From Casuarius casuarius (taxonomy: Eukaryota > Chordata > Aves > Casuariiformes > Casuariidae): a DNA stretch of 64,000 nt. Location: positions 310,001-374,000 of the forward strand of contig PTFA01000230.1 of the NCBI GenBank assembly GCA_003342895.1. Direction: 5' to 3'. Shown in pieces: positions 24,195 through 36,519 of this stretch. Positions within the stretch are counted from its first letter, which is position 1; every line of letters begins with the position of its first letter. The position numbers and the translations under genes were made by a program. Below the pieces are notes generated by a model. It had not been told where the DNA came from. It did no database searches and saw nothing but the letters and a program-made list of their open reading frames with translations.

Positions 24195-27100
24195 CCATTT
24201 GAAACCCATGGGGTTTTTAAATCTGCATTTATAGAGAGAGCATGTGTAATAATGCACAGAATACCCAAAGGGAAATTTAGAGTCGCAAAGTTACAAGTAC
24301 CTCTAGGGGCTTTCATGATTTATGATGTCAGTAAGACTCAGCTGTAATTATCCACATCTTCATAGCTTTCCATTTTTTTATTTACTTTGTCATATATGAA
24401 TTTTGTTACAAATAAAAATTAACAAGAGTTGGCCATGGTCTAGTGGTTTGAACTTTAAAATAATAATAAAAAATAATACATGCTTAACATAAAGATTAAC
24501 ATTCTGTCTTGATATTTAAGGTTGTTTCTTGCCTGTTAAAATGGATGGTGAGGGAGAAGTGAGGTTTTGAAATGGGACCATCTCATTCAGTTGCAGTATT
24601 ACTTCCTTCTGGCCCCATCCCGAGTTGTTCTTCATGCCACGTTTGTACACCCAGTGAGTGTTCTGTTGAGAACTTTTTAATGTGCTGTTTGGTAATCATG
24701 TGTGGACAACCATCTGGTCGAAAAACAGCTGCAAAGATAGTCCAGGAACTCTGATAGCAGTGCACCAGGACTATTATGTTGGGGAGGCACCCTGAAGTGT
24801 GAAGAATCCTCTGCTACAAGTCAGAACTGTTGGTCCTCCCTTGTGTAGGACAGCAGTGGAAAGCAGTTTTCAAAGTGGGGCAGGGGAATGCTTTGGAAGG
24901 GACTCTCCTCCAGAGGGAGAATGTGCGCGTACTGATGGAGAACTTCAGACACTCAAGCAGTGGTGTGCAGATCAGTTTTTTGCAAAGCCACTGTGAATAT
25001 ATCTTTCTGCCGTGAAGCACAATTACTTAGAGTAAGCTCAGCTTCTCTTTTTTCTTTCTTTTCCCTCTGTTGAATATTTTTATCTTTCGTATTCTTTTTC
25101 TCCATCTATGTTCAAGGCACAACTTCTGTTAATGGTATATAAAGGCGTCAATCAACAAAGCCCTTAAGCAGCTGAGTAATTTTAAATAGTTTCATTGAAT
25201 CTTAGCTGTGCTGAAGTATGTGCTTCTGTGCTTTGTTGAAATGGCACCCAAGTTAGGAGTTAGGTTGCCTTTTACAGAAAGCAAAAATGAAAATGTATAA
25301 GGTCCAAACAAATTTCTAAAGCACCTTCGAGGTTTCAAAACAACTAAGAGGAAATTTTAGTCGAAGGGTGAGGGAGTAGAATAGCTCCAAGCATAAAAAA
25401 CTACTTTTTCAGCCATAACTATGTTATTCCTAGCACAACAGTATATTGCCTCTTGGGGCTCAAGTGCCATCTTAAATCACCTGGGAAGTCTGTGTCCAAG
25501 AATGAGAAGAAAAACATGGCAAAAATATTTTGCCATCCACGACCTCCTGTTCCTGTTGTCTGTTTCTCTTCTTCTCTACAAGTCTTTCTTCCTTCTTTTT
25601 TAAAGCTTCTCTGTAGACAGTTTAAAAAGAGATATTATCATTAGTGGAATGTTTCCTTACCACCCCCAGTGCTGACTTCACTGTTTATTCCTTTTGTTCT
25701 ACTTTGATGATTCAGCTTAATAAAAAAACAACAGATGAAATAGCTATATTTAAAGTTGTGCTGTTCATTTTGGAGCTTTTGTTCCAGTCTTGGGTATGAT
25801 AAACATTTTATTTTTGCTTTCAAGATTACTTTTAAAATAATTCGGTAAGATACGAAATTTACTTGTATTATGAATTCTTTCCTGAACTCAGTTAGATAAA
25901 GCATGGATGAAGAGCGGGTCAGTGCAACAGTGTAACCCCATGAGATGAACTGCTCATTCTGGTTGGATAAAGTATTAGAGACAAGGGCAAATATGAGTAA
26001 TTTGAGGTTTAGAGGGTTTGGTTAGCTGGCCAATTGGGGAAAAAAAAAGAAATAAATGATCTTGAGTTGACCTAAAAATGAATGTACATTTTTGGAATTG
26101 TTGGAAAAACAGAAAGCAGAAACTTGATTCCTGTTATCTATGTCATAACCAGTGGGCTGTTGTTACTCATCTGGGATAAGAGAGGACCCAAGTTCGCATC
26201 GTGTCTTTACCTGATTCATAGCAGAGGTTCTTCCTTGGGAAATGTTATAATGAATTCCAGGATGGCTTTCCTTGTCTTGTCTTCTTGAAGCTAGTTCATG
26301 TTATATGAGGATTTAAATGATCATACAATCATAAAAAGAAAGTGTGAGAAGACTTATTTATTCTGGCTAGGACTTTCACCTTGAGTGCAGGGGAGACACT
26401 GTTTTCATACAAGTTGCAGTGTGTACTAAAGTAGGATCTGTTTATCTCTCTGTACCTAGAAAATCTGTGTATCCTGTCATGGTTTTGTGGCCTGTACTGG
26501 AGTGCTCTTGGAATCTAATTATGTTAGTTAAAATATTTGAAAACTAGTAAAATGACATGCTAGCACTTCCAAAAAAGGTTATTTTTTTCCATATTTTTAT
26601 CCATCTTCCAAGTACGATTAAGATTTGTAAGTGGTTTTGAGTAGACAGGATTTGAACATAAGCTTTTCCTTTTCTTTTTTTTCCTTTCCTCCTCATACTT
26701 CCCTCCAAAAACAGAAACCTACTTAGCCATCCTGAAAACACTGAAAAACTGCTCTATTGCAGGTTTTCTGTAGTAAATACAACTTAAGCAATGCAATGTG
26801 AGGAAAGTTCCTTGGTGCTTTGTGCTGGTTTGACAGTGGCCAGACCTGTGAGCTGATGGAAACCTGCCAGGGATGGAAGCACTATCAGGATTTCATCCAT
26901 GTGACAAATTTTGTTCTTGCTTTCAACCTGTTCAAACCTGCTAGAGTCAAATGTTACAGAACTTGGCCCCTTAAACCTGTCTGCTTTTCCTCCACCATCT
27001 CCCTTCTTTCTTTCTGACTTGAGAGGCAATAGCTGAACTCGCCTGGAAATCTCAACTCTCCTTGAACCTGGAGCAGCCAGGATTTTATTCCCAGTAACAT

Positions 27101-28465
27101 TTATCGATATACGATTCCCATCAATTCAAAGAAAGTCCAGTGTGCCCACACATGCAGAGCACTAGATGGTTCTATATTCCCTCCAAGGGTGCGTGAAGGT
27201 ATCACGCAATAAAGGTGCGCAGTACTTCCCTTAGCAGCAAACAGCATGAAGTATTTTTCTCCTCAACGGGAGGCTATGGGGCAAGTCCTCAGGCTGTGTA
27301 AATTGGCAGCAGATGGGCCTACTCTGATGCACATCATCACTGGAGTGGGGTTAAAAACTTCTGACAGCGATCCCTCAGTTCACCATACCAGCCAGAGGCT
27401 AACTAAGCATCCACTGAAGATGCAACACTTTAAAGAAAATTGGTTTTCTTTCAGAATGGCCCAGGGGCTTCTACATCAGTGCTCGTTATATTGCTTTGCA
27501 GTTCCTAGATCTCTTAGGTGGTTACTGGAGTAGGTAACTGAGAGGACAATGGTGAGGGGCAGTACTGCAGGAATTGTTCCTATCTGTGTAAGAAGAACTG
27601 GTTTAGAAAAGAACTTGAAAGTAAGTAACAGAGGCTTTAAAACTAGTGGAAAAGACATGCTCTCTCAGGTGCTTTGAATGCTGTACGTCATTCAGGCTTC
27701 TCTTGAGACTGTTTAAAGTTATTATTTTCTGCCCCAAAATCCTCTAGAAACTATTACCTTATATGAAATGCAAAGCCACTAAATTCTTTCCTAATGACAG
27801 TCATTCAAAATGGATAGTTTAGAAGAGTTATAGTTAGCCCTGTGCCAAGGACTTTTTATAGTGAAACAAGACCTAAGCGGTACCTTTCCTAACTATACCT
27901 TTCAATCAGTGTAACAAAAACTGCCTCAGAGTCAAATGGGAGAGAGAATTACACAGGAGAAGGGTAATGATTTTCTTCTCCCTCCTTGGGTAGTGATATC
28001 TATACTGACCATCTTACACTGAAGTAGAAAAGGTCTGAAAACAGGGTGTGTTAATTTTAGTCTAGTTAGAAAGGTATTTGTAACCAAATTTTTTGTGTTC
28101 TGAAGGGCTGGTTAGCTCCACCAAACTTGTGATTAACTGGTGACACATACGTAAATGACTGCAGAAAGACTTTAATTTAAAAACAGTCATAGCCCAAATA
28201 TTTGTGCAAATAAAGTAGAGCATTACTGTGTTTGGAAAGCAGTGTTCCTTGTCCGTTCACTATTTTTCACTTGTTTCATCCTTATACTTCTGTTTAAATG
28301 TGTCCACAGGACTACAAGTGTTTAGTTACTCAGCCAGGAAGCAGGCACAACATTATGGGACCTAAGTGATGAATTACACAGCAGAAATGATGCGTGGAGA
28401 ACGCAGTTCCCTTGTGAACAACTTACAAGCAAGAAATTGTTGACTCACACTACCTGAACACTTAT
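24195..28465. other. No gene seen
   Basis: Short frames only. 'ggccatggtctagtggtttgaa' (about 24431-24452) resembles the A box end of a MIR-like SINE but no B box follows, so it was not called as an element. A+T-rich with several poly-T/A tracts (26050, 26580, 26675). Confidence 0.5.
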
Positions 28466-28469
28466 AAGT

Positions 28470-28501
28470 AATTAATCCAGTCACAAACATCTGGATTAAT
28501 T
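28470..28501. promoter_or_regulatory. Perfect 11-bp inverted repeat carrying two convergent TAATCC homeodomain sites
   Basis: aattaatccag (28470-28480) and ctggattaatt (28491-28501) are exact reverse complements, with a 10-base spacer. Each arm holds TAATCC (28473-28478; GGATTA at 28493-28498), the known core for K50 homeodomain factors of the OTX/CRX/PITX/Bicoid type, next to an ATTAAT core. A symmetric pair of sites could bind a factor dimer. The symmetry is seen directly; any binding is inference. Confidence 0.45.
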
Positions 28502-28504
28502 TAA

Positions 28505-31500
28505 TCTTTTTATATTGATGTAAATTTTCCAACTATTTAAGACACTGTACCTTAATAGATTGCTTCAGATTTATAAGGGCCTCCTCGAGATCATACAGTT
28601 AATGGGAAATATGGGTGTTTAACTTGCAGCAAGCTGGCAGTGAGGTGGCTTTTCTTCAGTATGAAATGTTCTTAATCAGGGACCGGAGCAGGTGTCAGTG
28701 GGTTTCCTTCATATGAGTCTACATGGAAGAGCAGACCATTTCCGCAAAGCTCACATCGGCAGAGAAACCAGCCTCTGATGAATTTAATCAGACTATATAT
28801 GTATAGTCTCCAGATGCACGCTCCCTTCCTCCAAAGTGAGGTGAAGTCCAGAAAGCCATACTGGCTGGCCATCCAAGATCTTGTCAGATGACTCTGACTG
28901 GTTCATTTGCATAAAATGAAAGCTGATGTCGTTTCAAAGGCAAGCATAACACACAGGCTAACAAGAATACCTGTAACACACGAGCTGTAACAGTTCAAAG
29001 TTTATTAGTACTCTTTTACTGAACAGACTCTGGCACTTGGATTTGTTTTCCATTGGCAAGGGAGTGTAAAAGTAGCTGCCAGGCACAACTTTCACATAGT
29101 TGCATATATTCAGGATATTTAGCAAATAATCTCTGCATCTGGCAAGGTCTTTTTTTAAGCAGGTGTGAAGCCTGGACCTGAAATGGGCACAAGACTGGAG
29201 AGGTGAAGGCTGCGAGATTAGAGTACCCACTCTGCACATCTTGGAAGACATGGAGGTCAGCTCTTATACTCTAAAATGAGTATAACATTCTTCCTGTGTG
29301 TAAAGTTTGAGACCGTGTCTCTCATTGCATTTTGCACAGTTTCCCTTAGTACTTCAAATACAGAGAAATGGTTTATGTCAGAGTTAAACCGTTCAGTAGT
29401 GCACTGCATTGGTAATGCAGAAGCAGTTGTGTGCTATCAGCCAGCCCAATATCACATGTGGACTCCAATAGGTGCATATTTGCATGAAGTGTAGTCAGAG
29501 CAGTCCTAAGGTTTTCAGAAGGTCCTGAACCCATCAGTTCCTATACGACAAGGATATGAGGTATAAGGAAAGGATATCTGGTCAGCTCCTCATCCAATAA
29601 GTGTCGCTGTCTAGATTGAGAGAACCATGCTTCGCAAGACTCACACCTCTAAATCCATACTTGGATATTGAAGAAGAGACCTCATTCACATAATAGGTGC
29701 TCAAATACTTTTCTTTCTGTGTGGGGTTGATGAAATTTCACCTCTTTATTTAATAGTTGAAATGCACATATTGATTAACCCACAGATACAGATCTGACTT
29801 TGCCCTGCTTCTTCTGAGAATATTCATTTGGCCACAGCTCTGCTCACCAAAATGCTGTAGGATCTCCATGGGAACCACAGGGGCAGGACTGACTCAGGAC
29901 AGCAAGGCTATTAGCCTTTTCTGGTATCCTGAATTGCTCCCAAGATTGACTTCTTTCCTTTATTATTTATACTATGATCTGTTGGAATGCAAGGCTTGGC
30001 AGGGCAACCATACTCAGGCTTAGTGAACAATATCTTTGAACAATAGCACCATGAAAAGAAATGGGCTCAGACACTGCTGTTTGTGAGCTGCTCTTGTAGC
30101 ACAGTCAATATGAGAAGCCCAGTTGCAGCTCCCTCACCTGGTTCATCCTACACTTGTGGAAAAACACAAGGGGCATGCTCTGAATTCACCTGTGGAATGA
30201 CCTTATTTGCATAGCTGAAGTCAGCAGCAAGCTGGCTGTGGAGAAACTCGGAGGAGAGCATCAGTGCCTCTGTCGTGCTCTGGCACATGAGGATGGAGCT
30301 GAGCAGCCATAGGTGTGAAGACAATATGATGAAATAGGTAACCCAGACAACAGACCTGACAGAAAGCCCCCTGTTCCTGAAGGCACAACCCCAGTCACAG
30401 TGTATCTGGCATATGTGCAGGTGGTATATCTGCTAAACACCCTCTGAAGCAAGGAAGGAGGCAATGGGGCTGGAGGTGCCCTCTTTGTTGGTGACTGTAG
30501 CACTGGCACTGGCATTCAGGCAAATGCAATTTTTCTGCAAACAGTTGCTTGGCAGGGAGCAAGGGGAGGGAAGTCACTGTTTTGCCCCCATACCCCATTT
30601 AGAAGAGGGCAGATAACCCAATCACTTGCTCTTGGCAGAGGAAAGATAGATCACCATACTAGAACACACTGTAGCTCTTGCTCATAATAATGAATTGCTC
30701 TATTCTTTCCCTCCCAGCTCTTCTTACATCTACTGCCCTTGAATGACGGAGTGATTTTTAAATGGTTGCATTGCTCTTCATGAGAAAGAACAATTCCCAA
30801 ATCTCCACCATTTAAATATCTGGAGTAAGACGCATGAATTCTTTACTCTATACCCTTCATTCACAGCATATTGATTCACTTTAATGTTTTCAGTCATCTT
30901 CCACAGGAATGCTCAATAGTTTCTGTTAAGAGTTGAAGGAGACAGTAAGTTATTTATTTCCATCTCTGAGCTCTGCAAAGGCCAGTGTTTTGAGGGTCTG
31001 GTGTGTGCATGACTGCAACACCAGCTAGTACTCTGTTGCGGACCTCTAGCCAGACTACAGGCAGAACTAGCATCTTTTATTAGGCGAGCTGCCTTTATTT
31101 TAAAAATTTAAAATAAGGCATTACCTCTCCCTACCCACCTCATCTTACCTCACCTTTGATCCTTGTACTACTGTGTTTAAAGGTACTAAAAACTCATTCC
31201 TTTCTGCTCCCCTCACCCTGCCACCTTTAAAAGCACAGAGCGATAATGAACATGAGGAAGTATTGCCAGATAGTGTGGGCAGTATGTCCAAGCTTTCTCT
31301 AGCTAGCTGTGTTCATTCTCATCTGCAGCAGCCTTTACTCTTCCAGTCAGAAGTCTATTCAAAACAAAGTACAGATGATGATAAATTATGGAGGGATTTT
31401 GTAATATGGGCCATTACGCACTAGACAATAGATTCAGAGACCACCGAGCTCATTTATAGGTCTAAAGAAATAGTAAAACATATTATCTACACCAAATTAT

Positions 31501-31670
31501 GTACTAGTCTTCCAATAAATGCAGCCTAGTGATCTCTGGTAAGGTAATTGCAAGCAGCAAAGAAATACACCAGTACAAAGCACTGATTCTGCATGTCATG
31601 GTAATATAATTTATGGGCCCATGGGGTTCAGAATCACTCTAGTTCTCTTCCCCAACACAGACAGCTATGA
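28505..31670. other. No gene seen
   Basis: Unordered short frames. A small imperfect palindrome (gactata…tatagtc, 28791-28808). No interspersed repeat or splice-paired segment recognised. Confidence 0.5.
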
Positions 31671-31679
31671 AAAAGAGGA

Positions 31680-31822
31680 TGTCCTTGTGGTTAAGGATTT
31701 GGACGTTGAAGATACGATCTCAGTTTCCAGCCCTCTCTCAGGCTTCCTGTGTGGCCTCAGACAAACCATTAATGCATTTGTGCTTTTCTTCCCTGTCAGT
31801 AAGATGGTGATTATATTACCAG
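31680..31822 (+). mobile_element. MIR-like SINE copy
   Basis: Colinear with the amniote MIR consensus: 'cttgtggttaaggatttgga' (A box region, 31684-31703), 'gatctcagtttccagccct' (B box region, about 31717-31735), 'ctgtgtggcctcagacaaac' (core, 31747-31766) and 'ttcttccctgtcagtaagat' then 'ggtgattatattacc' (3' part, 31786-31820), matching 'cagtttccctatctgtaaaatggggataatattacc'. All four blocks are in the right order and spacing. The overlapping 130-codon frame 31621-32013 is therefore not a gene. Confidence 0.75.
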
Positions 31823-31829
31823 GACTGAA

Positions 31830-34800
31830 CGGGACTGAACCCAATTCTTTTTTTTCTATTTTTTGTATTTTGTCCCCCAAATCTGTAGTTTCCTTACAGC
31901 TTGATATTATTTGGTTTTGGACCATTAGTTGGCTGACAAGAATGCCTAATCCATTCAATTTTTACAGAGGAATGATGGCACTTCACTTTGGGGGTTTCCT
32001 GTTGTGTTCCTAAGGAATGCAGATAACCCAAACACCCTCTGAATTCAATGGATGTGTGCTGAATTGCTCTCCAAAACAGCCAGACATCTGACTTGCTTTC
32101 TGTAAGTGTGCACCTCTCTCCTTTGACTGCAGAGGGAGATTAGGATGACAGCTCTCCAAATTTAGATGGGATGAATACAGGCGCGCTGGCCCGCAGCCAC
32201 GGTGGATCTGCTGAGGATGCAGGCAGGCTCCTCTCTCCGAAAACTGCTCTAGAATTCTAGATGTCTTGAGGAAACATGTTGTGCTCAGCAAATTTTTCTA
32301 TGACCCTTTGCAACCAGCTGTCTATAGAAGCACTTAGCATGAAAAAGGTCAGCATAAGAATCCTATTAAATAATCTGCTGAAATACTTCTGCCTTTTCTG
32401 TTTTTCTGCTCCTCAAGGTCTCTGGGATTTTCAGTATTTGTTGAATAGAACATAGACCCAGGTTCCTAATAATAAATATTCTGTTTTTTCATTGTGACTT
32501 AGTTGGTTATTCTCAGTATGGTATGTGAGCTCAGTCCAAACCCCTAATTTTTCATACTCTGCATGAGGAAAATTACAAACCAGATCTGCATCTGAACTTT
32601 TTTTAGCCCTTAATTTGATGATATGAACCAAGCTCTCAATCTGAAGACCCATGAACTCTGACAAACTCTGGATGAGAGTCCAAGCTTTGTGTCTTGGTCT
32701 TATCTTTCTGGTATCAATCAAATCAAATACAGGAACAGCTTCAAACATAATTCCTCTCTTCCCATGCCCCTTCTTCATTCTTGCAATGTCAAGACAGTGT
32801 TAAGGATATTTTGACATGCTGCCAGTTGTAAGACTGTAAAGAATGGCTAACCCAGGTTGTGCTTGTGACCTCCCAACAGCATACAGTTAGTGGCAGACGA
32901 GATGTACGAATGGTAGAGATAGTTGGGTATGCATGATAATCCCCTTACCTCCTCCAGACCTTTCCAGTCACTCCTCAGAGAGTAACTGACTTAAAAAGCT
33001 TTTCTATAACGTGGAGAAGATCTTGAACAGAGTGAGACTTTCTCAGACACAGCCACTGTCTCTTTGCTCCTGTGCACACACGCCACTGCTTAAATGCCTG
33101 TTAACAACACTAAGATGCCGAACTTCCAAGCTGTTCCATAGAAGGAATTGAAAGCCTTTCCTGGAGATCAGACCAAAGAAGATGGATTTTTTAAAGTCCT
33201 TTTCTATTTCTTTTTCTTTTCCCTTTTTCCCCCTTTTTTTACACATAGCAGGGTGCCATCAGCTGGGTCTCCTTGTTGGCAACAGTATGATAGATGGTGA
33301 TGCATCTCACATTTGCAGCAAAGGCTTCTTTGGCTTACATCTGTCCTGCTAGCAAAACCAAGGAAGCTGCCAAAAAAAACAGTCCGAGGTATGAAAGTTA
33401 ACAGTTAGCAATAACTGCGGTGTGAAACATTCCCATGAAATCCAGACATCAAGGATGCTGCTTGGAATAGCTTGAATGTCCCGCATTCTTTTCCAGTGAA
33501 AACAGAGTAATACACCAGCAGCGTGGGAGACAGCAGCCAAGTAGGAACACATGAGCCCCAGAGAACAGGCCATCAATTTTCTTGCTGTGGCTGGCTGAAG
33601 GAAACTGAAATGTATATCGCAGTGGCTTCTGACGCCAGCCGCTGCTATGCACTCCACACTTCAAACTCAAAATACGTTACCCTAAAAACTAAACAAAAAA
33701 TTCCCCAAGCTATTAATAGATTTGTATAAAGAAATCCCTTGTAGTTTTTAATCATTTTCATATGGGACAGAGAAACCAACCATAAAATGTCAGTATGGCT
33801 ATTACATGGGTCACTGAAACAGGTTTATGTTAGCTAATATGCTGAAATAGTAGATTAGGAAGAGGATAGTTTATGGCCTTTAGTTCATTTGTTGACAAGA
33901 AGAATCAGGAGCAGATTTATTTTATGACTGATCCCATTACAGAACAACTAGGAAAGGAGTAGTCAAGGCAACTGGAATGGGATAATGGCTAGACTGCATA
34001 CACATTTTTGTGGGTGAACTTGATGCTTGTGAAAGGGAAGAGCTAATGGGATCACAGGAATTAGCAGAGCAGAAAGGTTTGTGTAACCCTCTGAAGTGAC
34101 TCAGCAAAGAACTATTCCTTGACATCCCATTGCAGAACTGATAAGTATTGTATCCCTTCAGGTGATGCAGCACTCTGAAGGAAAAGACCTTTCTGAGATT
34201 TGTAGGAAACAAATTTATTCCTAGAAGGAATAAGTGTGACAGCCTATGCTGTGATGCTGGTATTCTAGCAAGTCACTAAAAGTAGCTAAGATTTTCCAAA
34301 GTGCAGCCACTCTAACTCATCTGTTTTGTTTGATTGCTGTGTATTGCAATTCCTAGCTCGAAGATATCTCTTTTCACTTGCCTGCTATTCCTTCTGTGTC
34401 TATTCCAGCTTTATTGGCAATTCCTTCCTGAGACAAAGCTCATCTTTAAAAAGACCTGGTGGACATATGTGATTTGTATTTTCAATGTTTGACTAGAACA
34501 TTGTGAAAATCAGATCAGTCAAGAGGACCATGCTGACTTGTGCCATAAAGGTGTATTTGACTCCCAAATGTATTGTAAAAATCCATCAATAATCACAGTC
34601 GCTTCCATCTTGCCTGGAACCAGGCCAAAACCCAAGTTGAAATTCTCTGTGTCGTCATAACAGAGTAGACCATAGTCCTTACAGTCTGGCCTGATCCAAG
34701 GCATAATAGAAAAGTGGTGCTCTGACTCTTAACTTGGTCACAGCACTGCAACAACTTCCATCCTCTCACCTGCCTATTTGTATTTTCCGATATATTCTGC

Positions 34801-35415
34801 ATACTGCTTAGGCTGTGTTGACATCTTCTGAGACATCTGGAATGCTGCTCTGGGGAAGCCACCTGTAGCAAGCTTTCCTGGTCTGGGTCAGGGAGTTAGC
34901 AAGGAGCATCATACTCCATCTGGCTCAAGCAAGAACAGCAGATGTCTCCTCTTGATAGGGGTATCTGACCAAGATTAAGATAGCTCTGTGTTGTAGGTTT
35001 TCCCATGGCATGTAGTCAAAGGCTTCTGCTAAAACTGTCAACAAGCGAAAGGGAAGAGGAACCCTAAAGAGCATGAATGGTGCAGCGATATAAACCCTAA
35101 AGTGGGACAGGTATGGTACCTGCCTTAGATCTGTACACAGCCACAAGCAAATTTCCTGTGTTCTTCTGATCACAGTAGGTTTTACATTTACTATTTTGCT
35201 TTAGCTTTAAGCAGCATAAAGTTTTTCAGCTTCATCTGTCAGGGGCAGCACATGTCATACTGCACAATCTGCCAGCACCAATAAAAGTACAGCATGAGAT
35301 TTACAAAAATGAGCATAGATATGAATGCAAATACTTTTACAAATGGGTTTTAAAGTGTGGCATCTCGCTCCCCATCTCTCATGGAGAATATCTTCTACTC
35401 TGCTTTTTTTTTCCT
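31830..35415. other. No gene called
   Basis: Minus frames 32431-32778 (115 codons) and 34519-34704 (61 codons, ...KDYGLLCYDDTENFNLGFGL...) look fairly protein-like but have no recognised family and no matched splice pair. A minus donor at about 32946 lacks an acceptor. Part of 32540-32690 has the texture of an old diverged repeat, not identified. Confidence 0.4.
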
Positions 35416-35420
35416 TCTAG

Positions 35421-35491
35421 AATCCAAACTTTCCCAAAATTGATAGGAGGGGAGAGTTTGCATCTAGTTTTCTTGGTTTCATTTGAAAAAG
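35421..35491 (+). other. Exon-like 71-bp segment with two strong splice sites
   Basis: The acceptor is an excellent tract (T run then ccttctag, AG at 35419-35420) and the donor is AAAAAG/GTAAGC (GT at 35492-35493), both close to consensus. Of the three frames one (starting at the second base) is open throughout and reads IQTFPKLIGGESLHLVFLVS then FEK; the others contain stops. The peptide was not recognised. A coding exon, a non-coding RNA exon or chance are all possible; no adjoining exon of equal quality was found. Confidence 0.25.
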
Positions 35492-36183
35492 GTAAGCAAA
35501 TGAAATTAATTAGACACAATGTTTTATAATCAGTCATAACTTTGCCTTTTACATGATTTCACTAACAACTTTTCACCTCCATTCCCAAGAAAACTTCAAT
35601 ATGTTCCACCACAGCTCTATTTCTCATATTAGCTTCAGGCCAAGCTGTTTCTTCCCATGATGAATCCTAATGGACCATCCAGCTGTGTACGTGATTCACC
35701 CATATCTTCACAGGTATTTCTGTAATACAGTCTCAAATCACCTCATCCAGCTTCTCAAACTCAGTAGGCAGATGAAAAATCTTTTCTTCTTTCATCTCTT
35801 CTTACTTTAATAAAGAGATTGTGGCACTTCTGCCTCCTGCTTTCTCTTGCACATGCTATTCCGACCCCTCAAGTTGTTCGTGTTTTGATACATTTTCTCT
35901 GCAGAACAGCATACATTTTTTTTTTTACTGACAGGCTGGGGATGGTGGCATATTCCTGAGGAATTTTGAGATCAGGCACTTTTTTAAAGACAAAAGGATA
36001 GAAAACAAGGAAAGATATTTTGATTACGTTTATGTGGTGTTCTTCCCCCATGTCCATTCTTTGTGTCTCAAATCATATCTGAAATGACCCAGACTTGAGG
36101 GAAAATTCTTTTCTGACCTCTCCACATTTCAGAATAAAGCTGTCTTTTTGGAGGGTTTGAGTGAGTGATGCAAATCACTGCTT

Positions 36184-36504
36184 TCATGATTCTTGCCACT
36201 TCTGCAGCAGGTCTTCAGTATCCACCTTGAAAACTGACCTCTGATCCTGTTCTATAATGCCATGAATATTAAACTGATACCAAAAAGATAATCCAACTGT
36301 TACAGCATGTTCCTTCCTATCATTATTAAAGGCAGAGATGAAGTACATATGAATATTTAGGCCATTTTGTCTGAAAAGCCTGACTGATGTCTGCTCATGT
36401 GAAGGCTGACCTTTCTTGAATGGTGTCGTGTGATCCCGGAGCATTTGAGGGTCTATTTTCAACAGTTCAGGGCCAGTAATCTCTCCCAAATGGTTTTGAC
36501 CCTG
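36184..36504 (-). other. 106-codon open frame behind a splice acceptor (terminal-exon-like), unconfirmed
   Basis: On the minus strand, 'ctctaatcccctcag' forms an acceptor (AG at 36506-36505); the frame begins exactly at a codon boundary, QGQNHLGEITGPELLKIDPQ, and runs 106 codons to a TGA at 36186-36184. There is no ATG at its head, so as a gene it would need upstream exons. The peptide has balanced charged and aromatic residues (…KVDTEDLLQKWQES at the end), no Cys and no low-complexity tracts. No family was recognised. Could be a real terminal exon, a decayed gene fragment or chance. Confidence 0.2.
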
Positions 36505-36519
36505 CTGAGGGGATTAGAG

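Noticed and set aside
31621..32013. 130-codon + strand frame
   Set aside because: Its 5' part is a MIR-like SINE and its 3' part is T-rich; not a gene.
32431..32778. 115-codon minus frame
   Set aside because: No recognised family or matched splice sites; part of the DNA looks like an old diverged repeat.
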